The notes under the pieces: model-generated
The model's database searches: none
Told to the model about the DNA's origin: nothing
Seen by the model: only the letters and a program-made list of their open reading frames with translations
Part shown: one piece after another, positions 7,711 through 16,427 of the stretch
Position numbering within the stretch: position 1 is the first letter of the stretch
Layout: every line of letters starts with the position of its first letter
Assembly (NCBI GenBank): GCA_902799045.1
Contig: CADBZH010000013.1
Location: 1 to 35,691 of the forward strand
DNA: 35,691 nucleotides
Direction of reading: 5' to 3'
DNA from: an uncultured Eubacteriales bacterium
GTDB lineage: Bacteria > Bacillota > Clostridia > Christensenellales > Aristaeellaceae
Translations under genes and position numbers: made by a program

Positions 7711-7912
7711 GTCCGGTGGCAGACATCTGAGATAGCAGTCGCGCCGCTGCACATCCGTGAAGGCGCAACCAGCCCGCGCGAATCCTTCGGATTCCAGCGC
7801 GGCGCTGCCGGCGACCCGCTTGCGCGGACGCCGGTGCGTCAAACCATCTGAACAGTGACAACCTCGCCCGGCCTTACACCGGGCGGTTGTTGTAAAGGAG
7901 GAAGAAATACCC
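7711..7912 (+). other. Intergenic leader with stem-loops; no intact gene
   Basis: Two GC-rich hairpins are visible: 7774-7802 (CCGCGC/GAATCC arms, 3-nt loop, 2-nt bulge) and 7862-7888 (CGCCCGG paired with CCGGGCG, extended by ACAACC with GGTTGT and one bulge). Neither has a strong U-tract. The second lies 5 nt before a strong AAAGGAGG ribosome site (7894-7901), so it looks like the leader of a gene whose body has been lost. Confidence 0.45.
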
Positions 7913-8029
7913 ATGAAGAAAATGATTTCAAGCGGCGTTCACCGGCGGGATCGGCGGCGGGAGCGCTTCGCGGGGCCACCCCGACTCGGAGCGCCGCCCT
8001 GGCGATGGCAGGCGTCGCACAGCGCGTAG
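7913..8029 (+). pseudogene. 5' relic of a lost gene (first 4-5 codons with strong ribosome site)
   Basis: A strong AAAGGAGG and the start MKKMI are followed at once by the repeat 7926-7948 and then by the reverse complement of the helicase C-terminus. The frame ends at TAG (8027-8029) after 38 codons, nearly all antisense to the helicase. Only the first few codons can belong to the original gene. This shows a junction where a plus-strand gene was cut off next to the repeat. Confidence 0.5.
7926..7948. repeat. 23-nt copy of the 4701-4723 repeat
   Basis: The 23 nt are identical to 4701-4723. Here the left arm of the palindrome is missing and replaced by the gene relic at 7913. The repeat supplies the helicase's last two arginine codons in part and its stop codon (TGA at 7941-7939). 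Confidence 0.65.
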
Positions 8030-10353
8030 GGCCAGTTCCAGGGCAGGGCCCGCCCGCAGACGCGGCAGGTCCTCTGCTGCAGCTTCTGGGTGGAGAGGAT
8101 GTGGATGATGCCCTGGGAGATCAGGTACTTGCGCCGCTGGATGGCGTCCAGCAGCGCGTCCGGCTCCTCCAGGAACAGGCGCGTATAATTATAGTAGAGA
8201 TCGCAGCGGCGATAGTCCGCCTCCAGCCCGTCCAGCATGGCCGCCGTGCAATCCTCCGGGTCCAGGTAGGGCGGGATCTCCGACAGCACCTCCACGTGCT
8301 CCGAGGCGCACTCCGCGTGGTACATGGCCTTCCAGCGGGCCAGCAGGTCCGGGTCGGTCTCGTCGAAGGGGATGCACAGGAAGCGGTAGAGCAGCTGCTT
8401 GTCGGTGTGGCGCGTCTCCATCATGGCCGCCAGCGAGGCCATGCGCACGGTGGAGGCCTTGGAGAAGCAGCTCCTGTCCTTCATGGCGAGCCACTGGTCG
8501 ATGATCTGCGTCAGCGGCAGCGGAATGCCCAGCAGCGATTCGGGGAAGCGGATCACCGCCTCCGTCAGCGGCAGCAGCGGCTTGGCCAGGGCGCGCTCCA
8601 CGGTGCTCCTGAAGCCGTGGGCGTTCACGTAGCCCACGTCATACTGCCCGTAGCGGCCCGCGCGACCGGCGATCTGCTTGATCTCCGCGTCGGTCAGCGG
8701 CCGGGTGATGTCCCCGTCGTACTTCTCCGACTCCAGGAACACCACGCGCTCGATGGGCAGGTTCATGCCCATGGCGATGGCGTCGGTGGAGACCACCACG
8801 TCTGAATCGCCCTGCTGGAAGCGGTCCGCCTGGTCGCGGCGCACGTCCGGCGGCAGCGCGCCGTAGATCAGCGACACTCGGTGTCCCAGGCGCTTCAGCT
8901 CCGCCGCCACGGCGTGCACCCGTGCCTTGGAGAACACGATCAGCGCGTCCCCGGGGCGCACCGACTCCGGGAAGCGGAAGCCCTCCTTCTCCACCACCAG
9001 CGGCGTCATGCGCTCGTGGCGCACGATCTCCAGCTCGTCGCCGCACTCGCGGATGATGCGTGTGAGCAGCGTCTCGGCGTCCGGGGAGGCGCAGGCGTGG
9101 ATCTCGTCCGCGCACAGGCCCAGGATCGCCGCCGTCCAGGCGCCGCCCCGGTCCCGGTCGCCGATCATCTGGCACTCGTCGATCACCGCCACGTCGTAGC
9201 GGGTCTTCAGGTCCGCCATCTCCACCGTGGAGGATTGCACCCGGCTGCCGGGCACGCGGATCTGCTCCTCGCCGGTCACCAGCGAGCAGGGCACGTCGTT
9301 CAGGTTCAGCGTCTCAAACTGCTCCGCGGCCAGCAGGCGCAGCGGGCCCAGGTAGATGCCGTTGCGCGCGCCCCGAAGCCGGCCCACGCCCTCGTAGGTC
9401 TTGCCGGAGTTGGTGGGGCCCAGGTGAAGGATGAAGCGCCGCTTCATCTGCCGCGCCAGGGGATAGAGGTCGCGATAGTGCTTCGGCACGGCGTTCAACA
9501 GCGCCGTTTGCAGCCTCTTCTCCCCGGCGAGGGCTACGTCGGTCTGGCGCTGGATCGCCTTCAGCGAGGCGTTCTGGTTCAACAGCGCGCGAATGCGCCC
9601 GGGATGAAAGCGCTTGCGCACCGCCGCGCAGACGCCGCCCTTCGCCTTCTGCACCGCGCGCCGAAGCGCCGAGGAGACCGTGTCGCCGGACGCCAGGGCC
9701 ACCGGGCCGCAGGCCGCCAGCTCCGGAAAGGCGCGGTCCAGCTCGCCGCGCATCGCGCCGGCCAGCGTGTCGGGCTGCCAGGCCGCGTCGATCGTCCCGG
9801 CGGAGACGCCCCGGGCGAAGGCCGCGGTCATCAGCGCGTCGACCACCTTCCCCTTCGCCGGCCTCTTCTCCAGACTCCGGGACAGATCGCCCTTGCGCAG
9901 ATAGCGCGCCACCCTGGCCTCGGTCTCGTCGGCAAAGCGCTTCTTCTGCGCCTCAAGGTGCCTTGCCGCCGCGCCGCGTTCGACCGTCTCGATCGCCGAT
10001 CGCGCCTTCTTCAGTGACACGCGGCACTTGTCCACCGAGCGCAAAAACGTCAGGTCCACCGCGTTGCCCCGCTCCAGCTCCGCGCGGATCATCGGCTCGA
10101 GGCGGGCGAACTCCGCCTGGTGGAAGTCCAGCGTCAGCTCGCCCTTCTGGAGCGACTGATAGGCCCGATCCCCGCGCCGGACGTGATAGAGCGTGCTGGC
10201 AAAGGCCTTGCCCGAGAGGTAGGCGGCCCGCTCGTCCTCCGACATGCCGCGGGTGATCGCACGGACCTTGTTCAGCGCCCGCTGGTAGAGATAGTCCTCG
10301 CGCTCCGGCAGGATCGCCCGGATATAGGCCTCGAGCGCCGCCCGTTCCTCCAT
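7939..10353 (-). CDS. SUV3-like superfamily 2 RNA/DNA helicase with N-terminal extension and zinc ribbon
   Basis: An 804-residue SF2 helicase of the SUV3 type. ATG at 10353 follows AAGGAGG. Residues about 1-300 are an Arg/Lys-rich, mostly helical extension with no recognised domain. Motif I is GPTNSGKT (312-319), the exact form typical of SUV3; motif II is DECQ (392-395); motif V lies around STDAIAMGMNLP (522-533); motif VI is QIAGRAGRYG (560-569). The C-terminus has a four-cysteine ribbon (C763, C766, C779, C782) followed by a very basic tail. SUV3 proteins unwind RNA and in mitochondria work with a 3'-5' exonuclease in RNA decay, so a role in RNA turnover is plausible but inferred. It stands alone; the neighbours give no hint. 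The last codons and stop fall in the repeat 7926-7948, so the extreme tail may be altered. Confidence 0.9.
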   Translation of the reverse strand: MEERAALEAYIRAILPEREDYLYQRALNKVRAITRGMSEDERAAYLSGKAFASTLYHVRRGDRAYQSLQKGELTLDFHQAEFARLEPMIRAELERGNAVDLTFLRSVDKCRVSLKKARSAIETVERGAAARHLEAQKKRFADETEARVARYLRKGDLSRSLEKRPAKGKVVDALMTAAFARGVSAGTIDAAWQPDTLAGAMRGELDRAFPELAACGPVALASGDTVSSALRRAVQKAKGGVCAAVRKRFHPGRIRALLNQNASLKAIQRQTDVALAGEKRLQTALLNAVPKHYRDLYPLARQMKRRFILHLGPTNSGKTYEGVGRLRGARNGIYLGPLRLLAAEQFETLNLNDVPCSLVTGEEQIRVPGSRVQSSTVEMADLKTRYDVAVIDECQMIGDRDRGGAWTAAILGLCADEIHACASPDAETLLTRIIRECGDELEIVRHERMTPLVVEKEGFRFPESVRPGDALIVFSKARVHAVAAELKRLGHRVSLIYGALPPDVRRDQADRFQQGDSDVVVSTDAIAMGMNLPIERVVFLESEKYDGDITRPLTDAEIKQIAGRAGRYGQYDVGYVNAHGFRSTVERALAKPLLPLTEAVIRFPESLLGIPLPLTQIIDQWLAMKDRSCFSKASTVRMASLAAMMETRHTDKQLLYRFLCIPFDETDPDLLARWKAMYHAECASEHVEVLSEIPPYLDPEDCTAAMLDGLEADYRRCDLYYNYTRLFLEEPDALLDAIQRRKYLISQGIIHILSTQKLQQRTCRVCGRALPWNWPYALCDACHRQGGAPSRGGPAKRSRRRSRR

Positions 10354-10471
10354 GCGATCCCCTCCTTTCGCGTGACGCCTTCTATTTTACCACGGAATCG
10401 CCCGTCCGGCAAGCCCGACGCCAGCGCCGACCCCCGCCGCAAGTTTTTTTCACCGTGACGCGCCAAAGGGC

Positions 10472-10501
10472 TGGACAGGAAGCCCATGTAACTGATATAA
10501 T
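10472..10501 (+). promoter_or_regulatory. Promoter of the GGDEF gene
   Basis: TGGACA (10472-10477) and TATAAT (10496-10501) are separated by 18 nt, 49 nt upstream of the chosen start at 10550. This is a near-consensus sigma-A promoter. Confidence 0.65.
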
Positions 10502-10549
10502 AATGCCAGTTATATCTTATAAACCGGTTATATGGGAGCACGGAACGCG

Positions 10550-11611
10550 ATGTACACCAGGGAACAGCTCACAAAATACACCTATTTCGACGAGACGCTC
10601 GGCAGACGGGACGTCTCCTTTGTGCTGGACCCGCTCACCGGGCTCGTCGCCCGGCAGTACATCCTGGGCTTTGTGAAGTCGCTCATCGAGTCGGGCACGC
10701 CCTTCACCTTCGGCATGCTGGACCTGGACAACTTCAAGTTCGTCAACGACGCCTACGGCCACCACGCCGGCGACCAGGTGCTGATGCACGTGGGCAAGAC
10801 CCTGTCCGACAGCCTGGACGGTCTGGGCATCGCGGGGCGCTTCGGCGGCGACGAGCTGCTGTGGGTGAACCTTCGGGACCTGGAATACGCGGACAAGAAG
10901 GCGTTCCTCAACGAGCTGTACACCGAGCGGCGGGTGCTGCGCATCAACATCCCGCTGGACGGTTGCTCGCCCTTCGTCACCGGCACCATCGGCTGCGCCA
11001 CCTTCCCCACCGACGCCGGGGACTATGAGGGCCTGTTCGCCACGATCGACAAGACCCTCTATCGCGGCAAGACCAAGGGCCGAAACTGCTACATCATCTA
11101 CGTCAAGGAAAAGCACGCCGACATCGAGATCCGCCAGATCGCCCGCAAGGGCATCGCCACCTTCATGTGCAACGTGGTGCGCCTGTTTGAGCTCGCGCCG
11201 GGGCTGAAGAACAAGCTCTGCTCCGCCGCACCGGTGCTGATCGACGAGCTGCGCCTGACGGACCTGTACTACGTGGGCGAGAGCCGCGTGATGCGGGCCA
11301 TCCGCGCCCAGGGCGTGGAGGAGCGGGTGGACGACATCGACAACCTGATGAACGACGAGATATTGGCCACCAACGAGCCGGAGCGCATCGAGGCCCGCTG
11401 CCCGGTGTTTTACGGGGTGTTGAAGAAGCGGGAGGTCGAGACGCTGATGGTGGTGCGCATCGGCATGGACAACGCGCCGACGAACGGCTATCTCCTGTGC
11501 GCGGAGCCTCACAGCCGCCGCATCTGGCAGGAGGAGGAGTGCGCCGTGTTGTTCTTCCTGGCGAAGATGATCGCCGCGCGGATCCGAATCGACGGCGAAG
11601 CGCTGGAATAA
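10550..11611 (+). CDS. GGDEF-domain protein (probable diguanylate cyclase) with C-terminal GAF-like domain
   Basis: A 353-residue soluble protein. ATG at 10550 is favoured over ATG at 10532 because GGGAG lies 11 nt before it. About residues 25-180 form a GGDEF domain: DPLTG, the metal-binding segment DLDNFKFVNDAYGHHAGD, and the active-site loop FGGDELL, where the usual final Phe is Leu; the catalytic Asp-Glu are kept, so activity making cyclic di-GMP is likely. No RxxD inhibitory site is seen at the usual spacing. The C-terminal ~160 residues look like a GAF-type sensory fold but match weakly, and their position after GGDEF is less common. There is no membrane segment. It is monocistronic, with a clear promoter and terminator. 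No partner EAL or HD-GYP gene is in the window. Confidence 0.87.
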   Translation: MYTREQLTKYTYFDETLGRRDVSFVLDPLTGLVARQYILGFVKSLIESGTPFTFGMLDLDNFKFVNDAYGHHAGDQVLMHVGKTLSDSLDGLGIAGRFGGDELLWVNLRDLEYADKKAFLNELYTERRVLRINIPLDGCSPFVTGTIGCATFPTDAGDYEGLFATIDKTLYRGKTKGRNCYIIYVKEKHADIEIRQIARKGIATFMCNVVRLFELAPGLKNKLCSAAPVLIDELRLTDLYYVGESRVMRAIRAQGVEERVDDIDNLMNDEILATNEPERIEARCPVFYGVLKKREVETLMVVRIGMDNAPTNGYLLCAEPHSRRIWQEEECAVLFFLAKMIAARIRIDGEALE

Positions 11612-11614
11612 CCC

Positions 11615-11653
11615 AAAACAGACCGAAGTCTAAACAAACTTCGGTCTGTTTTT
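11615..11653 (+). terminator. Rho-independent terminator of the GGDEF gene
   Basis: AAAACAGACCGAAGT and ACTTCGGTCTGTTTT form a 15-bp perfect stem around an 8-nt loop, and the right arm runs into a T-tract. It starts 4 nt after the stop codon. It separates this gene from the promoter of the pectin operon. Confidence 0.92.
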
Positions 11654-11685
11654 ACTTAATTTCCTTTAACCGACTCGACAAAATA

Positions 11686-11719
11686 TTGACACATCATTCA
11701 TAGGATGTTATAATCCTAT
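11686..11719 (+). promoter_or_regulatory. Consensus promoter of the pectin operon with an overlapping palindromic operator
   Basis: TTGACA (11686-11691) and TATAAT (11709-11714) with a 17-nt spacer are a perfect sigma-A promoter, 80 nt before the TTG start at 11794. A perfect inverted repeat, ATAGGAT (11700-11706) and ATCCTAT (11713-11719), straddles the -10 box and is placed where a repressor would block initiation. No regulator gene lies next to the operon, so the binding protein is unknown. I see no clear CcpA cre site here. Confidence 0.85.
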
Positions 11720-11793
11720 TGTCATATTGGACTTATTAATTGCCGTCTTGCGACAATTTTCGTGAATATCTGGTTTCACCTGGAGGTGGGCGC

Positions 11794-12387
11794 TTGAGGG
11801 GACAGCGGACGGTTGGGCAGTACCGGTGGATGGACCTGGCGATGTTCGCCGTCATGCTGGCGATATTCGAGACGCTGGTGGTCGTCGCCGCCCGCAAATG
11901 GTTTCCCAACGAGCCCTACACCGTTTCGGTGACGCCCGCGATCACCGCCATCGTGATGATGCGCTGGGGGCCCTGGGCGGGGCTGCACGCCCTGCTCGGC
12001 GGCGCGGTGTTCTGCCGCGCCAGCGGAGCCGGAATCCCCCACTACGCCATCTATTGCATCGGAAATCTCTTCAGCCTGGCCGCGTGGCCGGTGCTTAAAA
12101 AGCTCACCCCGGAGGGCGTGCGCGAAAGCGTGACGAAATCGCTGGGGCTGGCCCTGGGCGTGACGCTTTTGATGCAGCTGGGGCGGGCGCTGGTCTCGCT
12201 GGCGTTCAAGACGCCCCCGGCCCTGGCGCTGGGCTTTTTCACCACGGACGCGATCACGCTGCTGTTCACGCTTGTGCTGATCTGGATCGTTCGCCGGCTG
12301 GACGGCATGTTTGAGGAACAGAATCACTACCTGCAAAGGCTTCACGCGCAGGAAGAAGAGGAAAGAGGAGGATTTTATGAGAGATAA
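11794..12387 (+). CDS. Small multi-spanning membrane protein, first gene of the pectin operon (ECF S-component-like)
   Basis: A 197-residue protein read from TTG at 11794, which has GGAGG 7 nt upstream; an earlier TTG at 11740 has none. Five or six hydrophobic segments span about residues 13-170, then an acidic, charged cytoplasmic tail. The segment RWGPWAGLHALLGGAVFC looks like the conserved stretch of ECF-transporter S components or related small integral proteins, a resemblance only. Its end overlaps the LplB-type permease gene by 11 nt, which indicates translational coupling. Being promoter-proximal in a sugar-uptake operon suggests a role in transport or membrane sensing of the substrate; the function is not known. 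Confidence 0.75.
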   Translation: MRGQRTVGQYRWMDLAMFAVMLAIFETLVVVAARKWFPNEPYTVSVTPAITAIVMMRWGPWAGLHALLGGAVFCRASGAGIPHYAIYCIGNLFSLAAWPVLKKLTPEGVRESVTKSLGLALGVTLLMQLGRALVSLAFKTPPALALGFFTTDAITLLFTLVLIWIVRRLDGMFEEQNHYLQRLHAQEEEERGGFYER

Positions 12388-13435
12388 GGGAGCGGATTAT
12401 CTGATTTACGATCAGGCCAGCGGCACTTATCGCGAAAGCCCCGAACAAGTGGTGCGCGACGATGTGGAAAAGCACTACTGGCTGCACGTGGGCCGCACGA
12501 TCCTCAAGGACTGGCGTCTGTACGTGATGCTGCTGCCCACGATCCTGGTCTTCCTGTTCTGGCGCTACCTGCCCATGTACGAGTTGCTGGGCGCGTTCAA
12601 GGTGGGCGACCAGGTGAAGAGCGTGTCCGAGCAGTATTTCGCGGGCTTTTCCTATTTCAAGACCCTGCTGGTCGGCGGCGGCACCGGCGGCTTGTCCATG
12701 GAGTTCTGGCGGGCCCTGCGCAACACGTTCCTGCTGAGCTTCTACGGCCTGCTGTTCGGCTTCCCGATGCCGATCATCCTGGCGCTGTTCTTCAATGAAG
12801 TGCGCTCGAACCTCGCGCGCAGCGTCTATCAGGTGCTCACCTACCTGCCCAAGTTCATGTCCACCGTCGTCATGACGTCGCTGGTGATGATGCTGGTGAA
12901 GCAGGGCTCGCTGACCAGCGGCGCGGGCATCGTCTCCCGCTTCCTGGCGCGCATCGGCCTGATCACCGACGAGATGGCCAACGCCGGCCTTCTGAACAAC
13001 CCCAGCTTCTTCCGCGGCATCTATCAGATCAGCGGCATCTGGGAGACGGCGGGCTACGACAGCATCGTTTTCTTCGCGGCGATCATCGCCATCTCCCCCA
13101 CCAGCTACGAGGCGGCGCAGATCGACGGCGCGGGCAAGATGGCCCAGATGCGCTACGTGGTGCTGCCCAGCATCCTCTCCACGATCGTCATCATGCTCAT
13201 CATGCGCATCGGCTCGCTGCTGAACATCGGCTATGAGAAGGTGCTGCTGCTGTACAACAACAATACCTACGTGACCGCCGACGTGGTTTCCACCTTCGCC
13301 CAGCGCTACGGCCTGGCGGGCGCCCAGAAGGGCATCGCCTCCGCGGCGGAGATGATGAACAACGTGGTGGGCATGCTGCTGGTCATCGGCGCGAACACGG
13401 TCGCCCGCAAGGCGAGCAACGTGTCGCTTTATTAA
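12377..13435 (+). CDS. lplB: LplB-type sugar ABC transporter permease
   Basis: A 352-residue CUT1-family inner subunit. ATG at 12377 is preceded by AGAGGAGGA. A cytoplasmic N-terminus of about 50 residues leads into the first helix (YVMLLPTILVFLFWRYLPMYELLGAF, in two parts), followed by a BPD_transp_1 domain with about six helices. The EAA loop that docks on the ATPase is visible as SYEAAQIDGAGKMAQMRYVV. LplB/YtcP proteins import oligosaccharides, and in Bacillus the lpl and yte/ytc systems take up pectin fragments. It pairs with the next gene; both are followed by their binding protein. The EAA loop should contact one of the two ATPases in this operon, and which one cannot be told from sequence. 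Confidence 0.93.
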   Translation: MRDKGADYLIYDQASGTYRESPEQVVRDDVEKHYWLHVGRTILKDWRLYVMLLPTILVFLFWRYLPMYELLGAFKVGDQVKSVSEQYFAGFSYFKTLLVGGGTGGLSMEFWRALRNTFLLSFYGLLFGFPMPIILALFFNEVRSNLARSVYQVLTYLPKFMSTVVMTSLVMMLVKQGSLTSGAGIVSRFLARIGLITDEMANAGLLNNPSFFRGIYQISGIWETAGYDSIVFFAAIIAISPTSYEAAQIDGAGKMAQMRYVVLPSILSTIVIMLIMRIGSLLNIGYEKVLLLYNNNTYVTADVVSTFAQRYGLAGAQKGIASAAEMMNNVVGMLLVIGANTVARKASNVSLY

Positions 13436-13448
13436 GGGGGGTCGATCC

Positions 13449-14339
13449 ATGAAAAGAAAGCTTGAAGCCTCCGAACTGATCTTCAAGATCATCAGCTACA
13501 CGCTTTTGACGGTGTTCGCCCTGGGCTGCCTCTATCCGTTCGTCTACGCCATCTCGGCCTCCATCTCCGGCCGGCACGCGGTGGACTACGGCGAGGTGGT
13601 GCTCTTCCCGAAGGACGTGCAGTTCGACGCCTTCCGAAGGATGTTCAACGACAACATGTTCTGGAATTCCTATTCCAACACGCTGTTTTTAACGGTCTAC
13701 GGCACGGTGTGGGCGCTGGGCGTGGCCATCCTGGGCGCCTACGCCCTCAGCAAGAAGCGCCTGCTGTTCCGCAAGTTCTTCAACTTTTACCTGGTGTTCA
13801 CCATGTGGTTCTCCGCGGGCATCGTGCCCCAGTACCTGAACTACCTGGCCACCAAGAAGGTGTTCAATGGCATCGGCATCATGGACGACAAGTGGCTGGT
13901 CGTCATCGCGATGGGCATGGCCGCCATGAACATCATCCTGCTGCGCAACGCCTTTGAAAACGTGCCCAGCGAGATCGAGGAGGCCGCCATCGTGGACGGC
14001 GCGACGGAGTTCGGCGTGCTGAGCAAGGTGTTCATCCCGATGAGCAAATCCACCATCGCGACGGTGGCGCTGTTCTTCGCCATCTCCCGCTGGAACGGCT
14101 ATTTCTGGGCACGCCAGATGATCTCCAACGCCCACGAGCATCCCCTGCAGGTGTTCATACGATTGACGCTGGAGGATTACACGAACTCGGAGACCATGGC
14201 GGGCTGGAACGAGGTGTATGCCTCGGATTCTGTCATCTACGCGCTGATCGTGTGCTCCATCGTGCCGATCCTGATCATCTACCCGTTTATTCAGAAGTAC
14301 TTCGCCAAAGGCACAAACGCCGGCGGTGTGAAGGAATAA
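13449..14339 (+). CDS. ytcP: YtcP-type sugar ABC transporter permease
   Basis: A 296-residue CUT1 permease of the MalG/YtcP group, expected to form the membrane channel with the preceding LplB-type subunit. ATG at 13449 follows GGGGGG with a short spacer. The first helix (ISYTLLTVFALGCLYPFVYA) is followed by the family's characteristic periplasmic segment with Ser-Ala-Ser-Ile-Ser, then five more helices. The EAA loop reads EIEEAAIVDGATEFGVLSKV. The gene lies 13 nt after lplB and 19 nt before the binding-protein start, as in most CUT1 operons. Confidence 0.93.
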   Translation: MKRKLEASELIFKIISYTLLTVFALGCLYPFVYAISASISGRHAVDYGEVVLFPKDVQFDAFRRMFNDNMFWNSYSNTLFLTVYGTVWALGVAILGAYALSKKRLLFRKFFNFYLVFTMWFSAGIVPQYLNYLATKKVFNGIGIMDDKWLVVIAMGMAAMNIILLRNAFENVPSEIEEAAIVDGATEFGVLSKVFIPMSKSTIATVALFFAISRWNGYFWARQMISNAHEHPLQVFIRLTLEDYTNSETMAGWNEVYASDSVIYALIVCSIVPILIIYPFIQKYFAKGTNAGGVKE

Positions 14340-14358
14340 TATGAAGGAGGAACCCCAC

Positions 14359-16413
14359 ATGAAGAAACTCTTGTCGATCCTGCTGGCCTGCGCGATGCTG
14401 CTGAGCTGCGCCGCGATGGCCGAGGGAACCGTGCTGCGCATGGCCACCGGCTACAACAGCACCAAGACCGGCATCGCCTTTGACGCCGAGACGGCGGGCA
14501 GCGGCGTGACGCTGGCCGACGGCAACACCTACAACACCGGCGACCTGAAGCCCACCTGGGTGGAAATGGAAAACATTCTGGGCGTCAAGTTCGAGGACAA
14601 GTACCAGGGCAACGGCGCCGCGAAGGAGTTCGAGTTCTGGAAGGATCGCCTGAACGAGGTCGACATGATCAGCGGCACCGCCGCCACGCTGTCTGAGTAC
14701 GGCGAGGCCGGCAGCCTGGTCAACCTGGCCGAGTACCTGGACCAGATGCCCAACTTCAAGGCCTATCTGGAAGCCAACCCGATCGTGCGCCTGTCCATCA
14801 CGGGCAACACCTCCACCGGCGCGATCTACTTCAGCCCCTACTTCGACGGCGTCAACGACATCGAGCGCATGCCCCTCATGCGCGCGGACTGGGTCGTGAA
14901 GCTGCTGGACGGCGAGGGTGAGTTCACCGCCGACGCCTGCAACGACCTTGCGCCCGTGGTCTACGAGCCCTACATGCCCGTCGGCGGCTCCATCGATATC
15001 GAGACCGTGACCCTGGACGGCACCGGCACCGAGACCGTCACCAAGAACTACGACGCCTTCGGCAATGTCGTGGCCATCATGAACGACGCGGGCCCGCTGA
15101 CCGGCGTGGACGCCGTGAACCTGCTGCGCGACTACATCGACGCGGCTTACGGCGGCTATTACGGCACCGAGCGCTCCAACCTGTTCATCGGCCAGAACGC
15201 CGCGTGGGACGCCGACGAGATGGTCGCCCTGCTGCGCTGCGTGGTCGCCAACCCGCAGACCCTCAACGGCACCGATTCCGTGCAGGGCCTGTTCACCCGC
15301 GAGGAGAACAACAACCAGCGCCGCGTGGATATGATCCGCCTGGCCGGCCACCTGTTCGGCGTGCGCGGCATGGAGTCCCGCCAGGACTACCTGTATGTCG
15401 GCGCTGACGGCGAGCTGCACGACGCCCGCCAGGATGTCGCCGCCTACGAGGCCATGGGCCGCATGCACGACATGGCCCAGGAGGGCCTGATCTCCAAGGC
15501 GTTCATGGACGCCTCCGAGGAGAACAGCGGCACCTACCTGGAGAACGACATGGGCTTCATGTCCTATGACTACAACCAGACCCAGACCATCATGAACGCC
15601 ACCAAGCTGCAGGACGGCGAGAAGTACATGGCCGTGATGGTGCCCGTGGCGCGCTGGTATGACGGCACCGACGAGAACGGCGTCTACATGCGCTTCACCG
15701 AGTCCTGGCGTTCCGTCAAGACCGACGGCTGGGCCATCTCCAAGGCCGGCGTTGAAGGCGACGAAGCGAAGCTGAACGCCGCCCTGGCGCTGATCGACTA
15801 CGCCTTCTCTGAGAAGGGCCAGATCCTGATGAGCTACGGCCCCGACGCCTTCATCAAGACCAAGGACGACGGCTCCTACGAGACCTTCACCTTCAACGGC
15901 AAGGAGATGCCCGTCATCGCCGACGCCACCTATGAAGAGCTGTGGGAGAAGGCCAGCGGCAACTACACCAACTACGCCCGCATGTACCTGGGCTCCACCC
16001 TGTCCTTCGCCAAGAGCCAGGCCTTCGAGTATCAGTGCACCCACGAGGTCGGCAAGGAAGGCGCGGGCCACATCTCCGTGGCCATCGGCCTGGGCACCAT
16101 CAAGCATCCGGAGCTGGCTCTGGCCGAGAATCCCTGGTACACCTCCGTGCCCACCGTGCTGCCCAACACCAAGGTGGAAAACGACGAGCTGAACAGCTAC
16201 ACCGAGCTGACCGCCAACGGCAAGTTCGGCTTGGCCCGCGATGGCGAAAACGCCTTTGTGAACATCATCGTGAACGGCTTCACCCTGGACGGCATGACCA
16301 GCCCTGAAGAGGCGGCTGAGACCGTGGACGGCGCCTGGTACGGCTTCGACTACCTGCTGCTGAAGGGCGACGCCTGGACCCGCCTGCTGGACTACTACGT
16401 CAGCCTGAGCTGA
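14359..16413 (+). CDS. Large extracellular sugar-binding protein (LplA-like, family 1)
   Basis: A 684-residue exported protein. ATG at 14359 is chosen because AAGGAGG lies just upstream; the frame opens at 14341. The signal peptide MKKLLSILLACAMLLSCA has LLSC, which could be a lipobox, but AMA followed by EG is also a good signal peptidase I site, so lipid anchoring is uncertain. The rest looks like a family-1 solute-binding protein of the LplA/YtcQ kind; at 684 residues it is longer than the usual ~500-550, possibly because it binds a larger oligosaccharide. It follows the two permeases and is the presumed substrate receptor. A very stable stem-loop follows the stop (16428-16460), which may protect the upstream message and lift binding-protein levels over the downstream genes. 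Confidence 0.9.
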   Translation: MKKLLSILLACAMLLSCAAMAEGTVLRMATGYNSTKTGIAFDAETAGSGVTLADGNTYNTGDLKPTWVEMENILGVKFEDKYQGNGAAKEFEFWKDRLNEVDMISGTAATLSEYGEAGSLVNLAEYLDQMPNFKAYLEANPIVRLSITGNTSTGAIYFSPYFDGVNDIERMPLMRADWVVKLLDGEGEFTADACNDLAPVVYEPYMPVGGSIDIETVTLDGTGTETVTKNYDAFGNVVAIMNDAGPLTGVDAVNLLRDYIDAAYGGYYGTERSNLFIGQNAAWDADEMVALLRCVVANPQTLNGTDSVQGLFTREENNNQRRVDMIRLAGHLFGVRGMESRQDYLYVGADGELHDARQDVAAYEAMGRMHDMAQEGLISKAFMDASEENSGTYLENDMGFMSYDYNQTQTIMNATKLQDGEKYMAVMVPVARWYDGTDENGVYMRFTESWRSVKTDGWAISKAGVEGDEAKLNAALALIDYAFSEKGQILMSYGPDAFIKTKDDGSYETFTFNGKEMPVIADATYEELWEKASGNYTNYARMYLGSTLSFAKSQAFEYQCTHEVGKEGAGHISVAIGLGTIKHPELALAENPWYTSVPTVLPNTKVENDELNSYTELTANGKFGLARDGENAFVNIIVNGFTLDGMTSPEEAAETVDGAWYGFDYLLLKGDAWTRLLDYYVSLS

Positions 16414-16427
16414 TCGATTGACCTATT

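Noticed and set aside
10550-11611. GGDEF protein as a degenerate, inactive receptor because of GGDEL
   Set aside because: Only the last Phe of the motif is changed; the Gly, Gly, Asp and Glu and the metal-binding segment are intact, so activity is the better default.
11740-11793. Upstream TTG start for the first operon gene
   Set aside because: No ribosome site precedes it, whereas the TTG at 11794 has GGAGG 7 nt upstream.
14287-16107. A 606-codon open frame on the minus strand
   Set aside because: It is antisense to the sugar-binding protein gene; composition is that of a GC-rich shadow frame.
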